Shown piece after piece: positions 7,845 through 15,812 of a DNA stretch of 64,000 nt. The position numbers and the translations under genes were made by a program. The stretch spans positions 1,860,001-1,924,000 of the forward strand of contig NZ_LT629788.1 in the NCBI RefSeq assembly GCF_900105805.1. The letters run 5' to 3'. Within the stretch, counting starts at the first letter, position 1. Every line of letters starts with the position of its first letter. The stretch is from Pseudomonas moraviensis. GTDB lineage: Bacteria > Pseudomonadota > Gammaproteobacteria > Pseudomonadales > Pseudomonadaceae. Below the pieces are notes generated by a model. It was not told the origin of the DNA and ran no database searches. It worked only from the letters and a program-made list of their open reading frames with translations.

Positions 7845-8276
7845 TCAGATTGAGCAAGCCGGCCGCTCACCCAACCTCTCTACCAACCTTACGAGATAAC
7901 CGTCGGGATCCAGTACGATGAATTCGCGCTGGCCTACTTCTGCATTGTCAGCCCGATACCAAGTGTCTTTGCATTCTCGATAGAGTGGACATCCAGCCGA
8001 ATCAAGTTTTTGGATGATGGGGGCGACAGCCTCAACATCAATCTGCAGGTTGATGCCTCTTCCAAACGGCTTGGTCAACGGCGCAGTCAGCCATTGACCC
8101 GCGTTCGAATCAACCTGCTCAAGCATTACTTGAGCACCATTCAAATCCAGGTATGCAAATCCATCTTCCGGGCGTTGATAAGCTACCTTGAACCCCAGAC
8201 GAGAAACCCAAAAAGCCAGGCTGCTATCCAGGTTGGTGACCATTAACTCCGGAACCAGTTTGTTACGTTCGAACAT
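7845..8276 (-). CDS. VOC-family protein, bleomycin-resistance-like
   Basis: This is a 143-residue single VOC domain. Visible features are LVPELMVTNLDSSLAFWVSRLGF at the start, FAYLDLNGAQVMLEQ in the middle, and REFIVLDPDGYLVRLVE, the typical C-terminal strand with its metal-ligand position. Proteins of this subgroup resemble bleomycin-binding proteins, which bind drug without catalysis, but most have no proven function. No partner gene is adjacent: the neighbours are a hairpin on one side and folE on the other. Confidence 0.82.
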   Translation of the reverse strand: MFERNKLVPELMVTNLDSSLAFWVSRLGFKVAYQRPEDGFAYLDLNGAQVMLEQVDSNAGQWLTAPLTKPFGRGINLQIDVEAVAPIIQKLDSAGCPLYRECKDTWYRADNAEVGQREFIVLDPDGYLVRLVERLGERPACSI

Positions 8277-8678
8277 GAGATGACTTCCATTTCAAAGGGC
8301 TTTTTCTTGCGGGCGGGCATGTTCTGCACTGATGGCTTCGATGCCACGTCGGGATCGTGGCGAGCGCGATGATGCACGCTCGGGTGGGAATTATCGAGTC
8401 GAATTGAGCGACCGCTTATGGCCGATAGCTGCCCCATTCCCCCCCGTGAGCTCTCGATCCAAAACAGCCATCTGCCAGCCCGTATCAAGCCACTGACTGA
8501 ACCTCGCCTTAAGTTTGTCCTGTCTGAAATTTCACGTCTGCACAAAAAAACCGCCGATTCGTTGTCAGTTGATCTTTTTCAGCCTATCTTCAATAAAACC
8601 TATACAGATTCCTCATATACGTACAACCTTTTTCACCCGACATTAGCCCTCACGCAGCACTCGCCACGAGTAACCCGA
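8277..8678. other. 402-base gap upstream of folE
   Basis: No gene is evident. The folE frame stays open upstream to 8418, but the translation does not resemble GTP cyclohydrolase. The gap contains one copy of a short dispersed repeat (8407-8430) and a possible sigma-70 promoter, TTGTCA at 8562-8567 and TATCTT at 8585-8590 with a 17-base spacer, pointing towards folE. Confidence 0.45.
8407..8430 (-). repeat. Short dispersed repeat, copy 3
   Basis: Read on the minus strand, this is CAGCTATCGGCCATAAGCGG followed by TCGC. It closely matches 6778-6801 (CAGTTGTCGGCCAGAAGCGG plus ACG), and part of it matches 5691-5712 (TTATGGCCAGAAGCGGAC). The three copies lie in gaps between accessory genes. Confidence 0.5.
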
Positions 8679-9236
8679 ATGAGCCCAGAGTTAGCCAGCC
8701 ATTACCGTGAGATCCTCGTTGGCGTCGGCGAGAACCCTGAGCGCGAAGGTCTGCGGGACACGCCCGAGCGGGCCGCCAAGGCCATGCGATACCTGTGCGA
8801 CGGCTACGCGTTGAGCCTGGAAGACGTGACCAACGGTGCTCTGTTCGAATCGCAAAGTGATGAGATGGTAATCGTCAACGACATCGAGCTTTATTCGCTG
8901 TGCGAGCATCACATGCTTCCATTTATCGGCAAGGCGCATGTGGCGTACATCCCCACTGGCCGGGTGTTGGGACTATCGAAGGTGGCGCGGGTGGTCGACA
9001 TGTTCGCGCGGCGGCTGCAGATTCAGGAAAACCTTACTCAGCAGATTGCTCAAGCCATCCAGCAGATCACCGATGCCGCCGGTGTCGCGGTGGTCATTGA
9101 AGCCAGGCACATGTGCATGATGATGCGCGGTGTCGCGAAGCAGAATTCGGTCATGACGTCCTCCGTCATGCTCGGTGCCTTCCGTGATAGTTCGACGACG
9201 CGGCAGGAATTTCTCCAGCTCATCGGACGGCACTAG
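8679..9236 (+). CDS. folE: GTP cyclohydrolase I (FolE, type IA)
   Basis: This 185-residue enzyme converts GTP to dihydroneopterin triphosphate, the first step of folate (tetrahydropterin) synthesis. Zinc ligands are visible in [11 protein letters not shown] and in [33 protein letters not shown] and [15 protein letters not shown] are family signatures. The ATG at 8679 gives the normal family length; the frame is open upstream for 87 more codons but without recognisable homology. A DUF3833 lipoprotein gene follows 45 bases later on the same strand. The enzyme is cytoplasmic and works as a decamer in known members. Confidence 0.95.
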   Translation: MSPELASHYREILVGVGENPEREGLRDTPERAAKAMRYLCDGYALSLEDVTNGALFESQSDEMVIVNDIELYSLCEHHMLPFIGKAHVAYIPTGRVLGLSKVARVVDMFARRLQIQENLTQQIAQAIQQITDAAGVAVVIEARHMCMMMRGVAKQNSVMTSSVMLGAFRDSSTTRQEFLQLIGRH

Positions 9237-9281
9237 GCCTATACGCCGCTGGTTAACTGTACAAGCTCAAGGAGTAGGAAG

Positions 9282-9824
9282 ATGACCCGATTTCTGCTGC
9301 TATTAGTAGTGTCGCTCAGCATTGCAAGCTGCGGCAGTGTCGATGTTGCTCGGTACGCAGACCAGCAACCTGCATTGAGTCTGGAGCATTTTTTCAGCCA
9401 GCCCGTCAAAGCCTGGGGGATGTTCCAGAAGCGCAACGGCGAAGTGACCAAGCGTTTCGAGGTCGACCTCGTCAGTCGTCGCGAAGGCAACAACCTGATT
9501 CTCGACGAGCGCTTTGTGTATAGCGACGGTACCCATCAACGCCGAATCTGGACCCTCACTCCCGAGGAGAATGGCCGCTGGAGCGGTCGCGCGGGCGACG
9601 TGGTCGGTGTCGCAAAGGGACAGATTGCAGGAAATACTTTCCACTGGCGGTATCGCCTGAACCTGCCCGTCGACGATTCGACCTACGAGGTGAGCATGGA
9701 CGACTGGATGTACCTGATCGACGAAGACACGTTGATCAACCGCACCAGTATGTCCAAGTGGGGTGTTGAGGTCGGCCAGGTGACAGTGTTCTTCCGTCGC
9801 CAGAGTGCTGGAGAGAATCCTTGA
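9282..9824 (+). CDS. DUF3833-family lipoprotein
   Basis: This 180-residue protein has a lipoprotein signal (residues 1-17) with the lipobox SIASCG, so Cys17 should be lipidated. The mature part matches the DUF3833 pattern: YADQQPALSLEHFFSQPVKAWGMFQ near the start, then LDERFVYSDG, then MDDWMYLIDEDTLINRTSMSKWGV near the end. The function is unknown; members are found near lipid-related genes in other bacteria. It probably lies in the envelope. It may be co-transcribed with folE. Confidence 0.88.
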   Translation: MTRFLLLLVVSLSIASCGSVDVARYADQQPALSLEHFFSQPVKAWGMFQKRNGEVTKRFEVDLVSRREGNNLILDERFVYSDGTHQRRIWTLTPEENGRWSGRAGDVVGVAKGQIAGNTFHWRYRLNLPVDDSTYEVSMDDWMYLIDEDTLINRTSMSKWGVEVGQVTVFFRRQSAGENP

Positions 9825-9945
9825 TCCGTTGAATGGCAGGCCGTTAAGGGCGCACGTCACTCAAGGGTGACCTGACCCACAACCTTAATCGAACCCCTGC
9901 CCCGTCCACGGGTCTGCTTCACATCGATTCCCTGGAAGCAAACTC

Positions 9946-10749
9946 ATGTCCACTCAACACACCCTTGTCCTGCTCGCCCGAGGCGGATACGCCGCGCGCG
10001 GTGTTCTGTACCTGATCATCGGCATTTTCGCCCTGCTCGCCGCCCATGACTCCACCAAACCAAAAGACAGCCACAAAAGCCTCGAAGCATTGCTCAGCCA
10101 ACCCTTCGGCTACGTGCTGATCGGCGTTGTGGTCGCCGGTCTGCTGGCCTTCGCCGCTTGGCGGGCGCTGCAAGCGATTCGTGACATCGACCACCACGGC
10201 AATGAGTTCAAGGGTCTGGTCATTCGTGCAGGCTTGCTTGCTGGCGGTATGGTCAACGCGGCGCTGGCCTTCTTTGCCTTGGGCCTTTTGGTGAGTGGCC
10301 TCAGGAGTTCGGGCGGCTCCGGCGATGGCAAGACCAGGGATCTGCTCGCGCATCTGCTGTCGTTCGAACACTCGAATCTATTGATCTACCTGATCGCGCT
10401 GATTCCGCTCGGTGTCGGTATCGCCCACATCATCAAAGGCTGGAAGGCCTCGTTCGAGAAGTACTTCGAAGCGGATGACGAAGTGATGCGCTACGTGCGC
10501 CCGGTGTCGCGCTTTGGCTTGATTGCGCGAGGTGTGGTGTTTATCGAGATTGCGCTGTTGATGGCGGTCAGCGGCTCGGTTTACCAGGCAACGAATCCAC
10601 CCGGCATGAAGGAAGCGCTGGATGCTTTGCAGAATCTGCCGGCTGGCGGCGTGCTGTTGATGCTGATGGCGTTGGGGCTGATCGCATTCTCGGTGTACAG
10701 CTTTTCCGAGGCCGCCTGGCGCAGGATCGAGATGGATGTGCCGTTGTAA
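9946..10749 (+). CDS. DUF1206 inner-membrane protein
   Basis: This 267-residue protein has six predicted membrane spans arranged as three two-helix repeats, as in DUF1206. Each repeat starts with a similar arginine-glycine motif: LARGGYAARGVLYLIIG, then FKGLVIRAGLLAGG, then RFGLIARGVVFIEIALL. It ends AAWRRIEMDVPL. Function is unknown. It is a single gene followed by a strong terminator and convergent with the NRAMP gene. Confidence 0.88.
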   Translation: MSTQHTLVLLARGGYAARGVLYLIIGIFALLAAHDSTKPKDSHKSLEALLSQPFGYVLIGVVVAGLLAFAAWRALQAIRDIDHHGNEFKGLVIRAGLLAGGMVNAALAFFALGLLVSGLRSSGGSGDGKTRDLLAHLLSFEHSNLLIYLIALIPLGVGIAHIIKGWKASFEKYFEADDEVMRYVRPVSRFGLIARGVVFIEIALLMAVSGSVYQATNPPGMKEALDALQNLPAGGVLLMLMALGLIAFSVYSFSEAAWRRIEMDVPL

Positions 10750-10758
10750 GGGGCGATT

Positions 10759-10780
10759 CGAGGGGGCGTATGCCCCCTCG
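10759..10780. terminator. Terminator between DUF1206 and NRAMP genes
   Basis: CGAGGGGGC, loop GTAT, GCCCCCTCG forms a 9-bp GC stem followed by ATTTCT, between convergent genes. Confidence 0.75.
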
Positions 10781-10791
10781 ATTTCTGGTCA

Positions 10792-12093
10792 TCAGGTGAA
10801 CAGATCAACGCCCAGTTGAAAAGCCACCCACAACGCCAGCCCAGTGGCAAACAACAGCGCGATGTTTTCGAACAGGTTGTTGCGGTATTGCTTGTCCAGC
10901 AGCGATTTCTGATTGGACATGATCAGCAAGCCCAGGGAAATCACCGGCAAACCAATGATGTTCAACGCGCTGACACCAATGGTCAGGGTGACGAAATCCG
11001 GCATGCCCGGCATCGACCAGATCAGCGGCGTGACCAGGATGAACAGCATGAACCACTTGTGCATCGGGTCGTGATGGAACTCTTTGCCGTACTTCTCGCG
11101 CCGCTCAGGGCGAACGTGCTGGAAGGCATCGGTGATCAGCATCGGAAACGCCGTGGTCTTGCCGGAAATGCTGGCAAACAACGTCGCGAATACGCCGATG
11201 AAGAACACATACCAGCCAATCGGGCCGAAGTAGATTTCCAGCGCCTTGCCCAGATCGCCTAAGGTTTTCACCTCGATACCGTTCGGTCGCAGGATTTCCG
11301 CACCGACGATCCAGATCGCCAGGTTGATGATGATCCCGACGAACACCGCAAACAGCAGATCGTTACGCTGAATGCGCTTGTGCTGCGGCCCGATCCAGCC
11401 TTTCTGGCGCATGACGTAGGGGTGCACGAAGTTGGCGATCGAACCGGCGACCGCACCGATCACCGAGACCGCCACCAGCAACGCGCCGTGCACGCCCTCG
11501 TCAGGCGGAATGCTGAAGCCGATGGTGCCTTTGATGATGCCGGTGACATCCGGGCCGGACATCACCGCCAGAGCGATGAAGGCCAGCGTCATGATCGCCA
11601 GCAGCAGTTTCATTACGCCTTCGATCATCGTGTAGATGTTGCGCCCGACGAGCATCCAGACCGCCAGCACCACCGCCACCGAACACAGCAATGGCTGATC
11701 GATCTTGAACAGCATCGCCAGCGACTCGCCTGCCCCCTTGATCATGTAGGCGTTCATCAAGTGCCCCATCAACAAGGCGTAAACCAGCATGAACCAGGCA
11801 AACACCGGATTGAGCTGGGCATAGCCCTGAAGGATGGTCATGCCCTGGTTATTGCATAGCTGAAAGCGGGCAATGATGTTGACGATCAAGTACCGAAGCA
11901 ACAACGAGACCGCCAGCACCCACATCATGGCGTAGCCGTAATTCGCGCCGGCCACCGAGGACGTGATCAGGTCGCCCGCGCCAAGCCACGACAGCACGGC
12001 GATGATGCCGGGGCCGAGCAGTTTCAGCGTTCGCAGGAACAGGTTTTGCGGTTTCGCAGCGGCCTGATGATCGAGTGGAGCCATGCTCGTCAT
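10792..12093 (-). CDS. NRAMP-superfamily transporter with atypical metal-binding motif
   Basis: This 433-residue protein has about eleven membrane spans and NRAMP-type organisation. Canonical NRAMP manganese/iron transporters carry a DPGN motif in helix 1 and an MPH-type motif in helix 6. Here helix 1 reads GPGIIAVLSWLGAGDLITS, with GAGD at residues 38-41 in place of DPGN, and helix 6 reads AGSIANFVHPYVM. The substrate is therefore probably not the usual Mn/Fe; divergent NRAMP-related proteins with other cations are known. The start at 12093 has GGAG upstream; an ATG at 12141 lacks support. It is convergent with the DUF1206 gene and divergent from the lactonase-like gene. Confidence 0.85.
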   Translation of the reverse strand: MTSMAPLDHQAAAKPQNLFLRTLKLLGPGIIAVLSWLGAGDLITSSVAGANYGYAMMWVLAVSLLLRYLIVNIIARFQLCNNQGMTILQGYAQLNPVFAWFMLVYALLMGHLMNAYMIKGAGESLAMLFKIDQPLLCSVAVVLAVWMLVGRNIYTMIEGVMKLLLAIMTLAFIALAVMSGPDVTGIIKGTIGFSIPPDEGVHGALLVAVSVIGAVAGSIANFVHPYVMRQKGWIGPQHKRIQRNDLLFAVFVGIIINLAIWIVGAEILRPNGIEVKTLGDLGKALEIYFGPIGWYVFFIGVFATLFASISGKTTAFPMLITDAFQHVRPERREKYGKEFHHDPMHKWFMLFILVTPLIWSMPGMPDFVTLTIGVSALNIIGLPVISLGLLIMSNQKSLLDKQYRNNLFENIALLFATGLALWVAFQLGVDLFT

Positions 12094-12358
12094 AGGGGTA
12101 TCTCCGTTATTGTTTTTGTGTGAACGAATGCAGTCCGGCACATTAGTAGGATGTCGTACAACAACGCTAATGGGAGAGTATGTAGAAATGTTTCATATCT
12201 GCCGAGGCATTGCCCTCCCCGATCATTTTCACCGATCCATCCCAGCTGAATCGACGCTGTGACAGAGGCGCGACCGGAGTACAGATCGGCCAAATAGACA
12301 TTGATGCCCCCGCCAATCACTCATAGGATGACTGATCACAAAAACAATACGGCTGGAA

Positions 12359-13492
12359 ATGATGAAAAGAACCCTTTTGATCGCTGCGCTTGCCTCAACC
12401 CTTAGCGTGACTGCCAATGCCGCGACCTACGCCTACATCTCAAGTCCCGGTGACGGTCTGATCTCGCAATACCGCCTCGAGCCGGACAACGGCGCGCTCA
12501 CCCTGGTCGAACAGATCCAGGCCGGTGACCAGGTCAATCCCATGGCCCTCACCCCGGATGGCAAGGTGCTGTTTGCAGCCTTGCGGGTCAAACCTTTTCA
12601 GGTTCTGGGCTACCGGATCGATCCCCACAGCGGTCATTTGACAAAGTTTACCCAGGCGCCTCTGGCAGAGAGCATGGCCTACCTGTCGACCGACCGAAAA
12701 GGTCGCTACCTGCTCGCGGCGTCTTACGGCGCCGACGCCCTCAGCGTTCAGAAGATCGGCGAGGATCAACAACCTTCCGCCAGCATCCTGCGCTACCCGA
12801 CCGGCCTGCATGCGCATTCGATTCGCACCGAGCCGAGCAATCGCTTTGCCTACGCCGGCAACCTGGGCACCGATAAGGTTCTGCAATACCGCCTGAATGC
12901 CCAGACCGGTGAGCTCAGCCCGATTGGCAGTGGTTCGGTCAGCGTCCCGGAGAAAACCGGCCCTCGCCATCTGGCATTCTCGCCGGACGGCAAATTCCTT
13001 TACGTCGTGGGCGAAATGAGTGGCACCGTGACCGCGTTTTCAATCGACCAAAGCAGCGGCGCGCTGACCCGAATCGCTGCAGCCAATGGCATTCCCGAGC
13101 GTTTGAAACTGGCCCACGGCGAAATCCGTGATGCGCGCAACAACGATCTGAAAGACGACCCGACCCCGCGCATCTGGGCCGCTGACCTGCGCATGTCGCC
13201 GGACGGAAAGCTGCTGCTGATGAGTGAACGTACCAGTAGCAGCGTTTCGGCGTTTTCCGTGAATCCGGCAACAGGCCGACTGGCCTTCCTCGACAACTAC
13301 TCGGTGCAGGAACAACAACCGCGCAACATCGCCTTCTCGCCCGATGGCCGCTGGCTGCTGGTCACGGGCGAGAAAAGTGCCAAGGTCGGTACTTACGCGG
13401 TGAGCAAGGATGGCGCCCTGAAGCGTGTCGGCGAAGCGGCATCGGGCAAAGGTGCATTGTGGATCGAGGTACTGCAAACGCCTGACGCATGA
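12359..13492 (+). CDS. Secreted lactonase-family beta-propeller protein
   Basis: This is a 377-residue protein with a signal peptide (residues 1-22, ending TANA). A seven-bladed propeller of the 6-phosphogluconolactonase/YncE type follows. Repeated blade motifs are clear: ALTPDGKVLFAAL, HLAFSPDGKFLYVVG, RMSPDGKLLLMSER and NIAFSPDGRWLLVTG. GLHAHSIRTEPSNRFAYAGN is typical of the lactonase_7 family. A periplasmic location makes phosphogluconolactone an unlikely substrate; a sugar or other lactone, or a pure binding role, is possible. The second ATG at 12362 may be the true start. It ends at a 9-bp hairpin without a T run. Confidence 0.85.
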   Translation: MMKRTLLIAALASTLSVTANAATYAYISSPGDGLISQYRLEPDNGALTLVEQIQAGDQVNPMALTPDGKVLFAALRVKPFQVLGYRIDPHSGHLTKFTQAPLAESMAYLSTDRKGRYLLAASYGADALSVQKIGEDQQPSASILRYPTGLHAHSIRTEPSNRFAYAGNLGTDKVLQYRLNAQTGELSPIGSGSVSVPEKTGPRHLAFSPDGKFLYVVGEMSGTVTAFSIDQSSGALTRIAAANGIPERLKLAHGEIRDARNNDLKDDPTPRIWAADLRMSPDGKLLLMSERTSSSVSAFSVNPATGRLAFLDNYSVQEQQPRNIAFSPDGRWLLVTGEKSAKVGTYAVSKDGALKRVGEAASGKGALWIEVLQTPDA

Positions 13493-13498
13493 ATATCT

Positions 13499-13519
13499 GC
13501 GGAGCAGCAACTGCTCCGC
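13499..13519 (+). terminator. Hairpin after the lactonase-like gene
   Basis: GCGGAGCAG, loop CAA, CTGCTCCGC is a perfect 9-bp stem a few bases after the stop codon. No T run follows, so termination would be weak or Rho-assisted. Confidence 0.5.
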
Positions 13520-13609
13520 CGTCCTGCAACTAATCCCCCGCCGCTTCGGTCATTAGGTTTGCCGAGGTTGATACATTTACGCAGACCTCACTTTCAAGAG
13601 ACTGCCCTC

Positions 13610-14851
13610 GTGATCAGCCATCTCGATCGCCGCAACAACCGCTCGCTGGACAGTCTGAATTTCTTCCTCGCGGATGTTCGCGACGGCCTCGGGCCGTACC
13701 TCGCCATTTACTTGCTCGCCGTGCACCACTGGGACCCGGCCAGCATCGGTGTGGTCATGACCCTCGCCGGTATTGCCGCGCTGGTCACGCAAACACCCGC
13801 CGGAGCACTGGTTGACAGCAGCCGCGCGAAACGTGCGTTGATCATCATCGCCGCGCTACTGGTGACGGCGAGTTGTCTGGTCCTGCCGTTCATTTCTTCA
13901 TTCACTCTGGTGGCGTTGACCCAAGCCTTGAGCGCAGCGGCTGCGTCGATTTTCGCCCCGGCGATTTCCGCGATCACGCTGGGCATTACCGGCCCCCGGG
14001 CATTTACTCGGCGCACTGGCCGCAACGAGACGTTCAACCACGCCGGCAACGCGTGTGCGGCGTTGTTGGCCGGTTTATTCGCTTACCTGTTCGGTCCGGT
14101 GGCGGTGTTTTATTTGATGGCGGTCATGGCGCTGGCCAGCGTGGTTGCCGTGCTGTTCGTCTCGGCCGAGGCGATCGATCATGATGTGGCGCGGGGGCTG
14201 CAGCCTGGCGATCAAAGCCATCAGCCGTCCGGGTTCAAGGTGCTGCTGAGCAATCGACCGCTGCTGATGTTTGCCCTGTGCTGCGCGCTGTTCCACCTGG
14301 CCAACGCGGCGATGCTGCCGCTGGTGAGCCAGAAACTCGCGCAAGCCAACCTGCACATGGCCACGCCGCTGACGTCGGCATGCATCGTCGCCGCGCAACT
14401 GGTCATGGTGCCGATGGCGCTACTGGCCGGTGCGAAAGCCGATGTCTGGGGGCGCAAACCGTTGTTGCTGGCGGGTTTCCTGATCCTGCCGCTGCGCGGG
14501 TTGCTCTACACCTTCTCGGATGATCCCTATTGGCTGGTCGCCGTGCAGTTGCTCGACGGTGTTGGCGCCGGGCTTTTCGGGGCGCTGTTCCCGGTGATGG
14601 TCAAGGATCTCACGCTCGGCTCCGGACATTTCAATGTCAGCCTCGGCGCACTGACCACCGCGTTTGGTCTGGGGGCGGCGTTGAGCAATGGACTGGCCGG
14701 GTTCGTCGTCGAGGCTGCCGGTTACAGCGCGGCATTCCTGACCCTCGCCGGGGTCGCAGCGGCGGCGTTCCTGCTGCTGTTGATCGGTGTTCCGGAAACG
14801 CTGCAGCGGACTGCCAAAATCGAGTCCGCTACAGTGCTGGGGCAAACTTGA
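13610..14851 (+). CDS. MFS transporter
   Basis: This is a 413-residue, roughly twelve-span major-facilitator protein. FFLADVRDGLGPYLAIYLL lies in helix 1, GALVDSSRAKRALI is the loop 2-3 signature region, and AKADVWGRKPLLLAGFLILPLRG is the matching motif in the second half. The start is most likely GTG at 13610 (MISHLDRRNNRSLDS); the frame is open to a TTG at 13559. Substrate is unknown. Its stop codon is separated by one base from the stop of the convergent DUF2790 gene. Confidence 0.85.
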   Translation: MISHLDRRNNRSLDSLNFFLADVRDGLGPYLAIYLLAVHHWDPASIGVVMTLAGIAALVTQTPAGALVDSSRAKRALIIIAALLVTASCLVLPFISSFTLVALTQALSAAAASIFAPAISAITLGITGPRAFTRRTGRNETFNHAGNACAALLAGLFAYLFGPVAVFYLMAVMALASVVAVLFVSAEAIDHDVARGLQPGDQSHQPSGFKVLLSNRPLLMFALCCALFHLANAAMLPLVSQKLAQANLHMATPLTSACIVAAQLVMVPMALLAGAKADVWGRKPLLLAGFLILPLRGLLYTFSDDPYWLVAVQLLDGVGAGLFGALFPVMVKDLTLGSGHFNVSLGALTTAFGLGAALSNGLAGFVVEAAGYSAAFLTLAGVAAAAFLLLLIGVPETLQRTAKIESATVLGQT

Positions 14852-14852
14852 G

Positions 14853-15080
14853 CTAATCGCCACCGCAGCCATTGCCCAGCACGGTGTACGTGGCGACATG
14901 CCGCTGACCGTGACTGTCTTCATAGACGACCTCCACCGGGACGATTCCGCAGGCGGCGCTGGTGTCGGTGATGCTGATGGTTTTGGCGATATCCAGTGGC
15001 ACGCCGGTTTGTGCAGGTTCGGTGGCGGCGAACACGTTGCCGGCGACGATGGCCAGGGTCAAAGCGAAAAGCGTTTTCAT
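14853..15080 (-). CDS. Small secreted DUF2790 protein
   Basis: This 75-residue protein has a signal peptide (residues 1-18, ending VFAA). A mature part of about 55 residues follows, with two cysteines (AACGIVPVEVVYEDSHGQ and GNGCGGD) that could pair in the periplasm. It matches the DUF2790 pattern common in Pseudomonas. It follows the rclC-like gene by 31 bases on the same strand and probably shares its operon, the place taken by the small secreted RclB in E. coli. Function is unknown. Confidence 0.8.
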   Translation of the reverse strand: MKTLFALTLAIVAGNVFAATEPAQTGVPLDIAKTISITDTSAACGIVPVEVVYEDSHGQRHVATYTVLGNGCGGD

Positions 15081-15111
15081 GGAGTTGTCTCTCTATAAAG
15101 GATGAGGGAAT

Positions 15112-15687
15112 TCAGGCCTGACGTTCAGTCAGCAATTGGCGTGCGGAATCGGCCATTACCGGCAGCGCTCCGGCGAGCATCAGGACGTCTTTGAGCACCA
15201 GGCGCCCGGCGCCGGACAGATAGGGAAAGCCATGCTCACCATCGCCCAGCGCAGCTACCCAGGCTTCAGGTGTCGTGACCAGAAAGCTCAGGGTCACCAG
15301 CGGCGTAGCGAATGCCAGAGCGCCGCCGAGCAGGCCGGTACGGCGGGAAAGCGGATTGGACAGGACCAGCAGACCGATGAGGATTTCCACCACGCCGAGC
15401 CCGGTGGAAAAACCGTAGGTGTTGTTCGCGGTCTGCCAGGCGCGCTTGTCGGCGTTCAGCTCGCCCTCGTGGCTCAGGTGCGCCTTGTAGTCCTGAGGGT
15501 GTTCGTAGAAGAACGACATCACCGGGCTGTTGGCGACGAAGGGCGTGATGCTGTCGGCTTCGTACGGCACGAACTTCAACGCACCGATCCACAGGAACAC
15601 GATGGCGATGGCCACGCGCATCAGCGGAATGCCGAGGCGATCGAGTTTGCCGAGCTGTTGTAGTCCGGCGTTGATTGAGGTGAACAT
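15112..15687 (-). CDS. rclC: DUF417 membrane protein, RclC/YkgB-like
   Basis: This 191-residue inner-membrane protein of the DUF417 family has four hydrophobic segments. VAIAIVFLWIGALKFVPYEADSI and FVANSPVMSFFY are the typical N-terminal signature, and GVVEILIGLLVL and LSFLVTTPEAW follow. E. coli RclC belongs to a locus that protects against reactive chlorine species. The start at 15687 has GGAG upstream. It is divergent from a RclR-like AraC regulator and followed by a small secreted protein, so the locus resembles rclR-rclBC without rclA. Confidence 0.85.
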   Translation of the reverse strand: MFTSINAGLQQLGKLDRLGIPLMRVAIAIVFLWIGALKFVPYEADSITPFVANSPVMSFFYEHPQDYKAHLSHEGELNADKRAWQTANNTYGFSTGLGVVEILIGLLVLSNPLSRRTGLLGGALAFATPLVTLSFLVTTPEAWVAALGDGEHGFPYLSGAGRLVLKDVLMLAGALPVMADSARQLLTERQA

Positions 15688-15812
15688 GCGACTTCTCCAG
15701 ATCAATGAAAGTGGAGTCAGTCTGCGGTGCTATCGAATCGCGCTTTTGTCGGTCATGCTCAACGTCTTGCTCAATCGTCTCAACTTTGCGGACTCCATCG
15801 TGATGCGTGCCA

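Noticed and set aside
8418..8678. An 87-codon N-terminal extension of FolE.
   Set aside because: The extension resembles no FolE domain, includes a dispersed repeat and a promoter-like sequence, and the start at 8679 gives the normal length.
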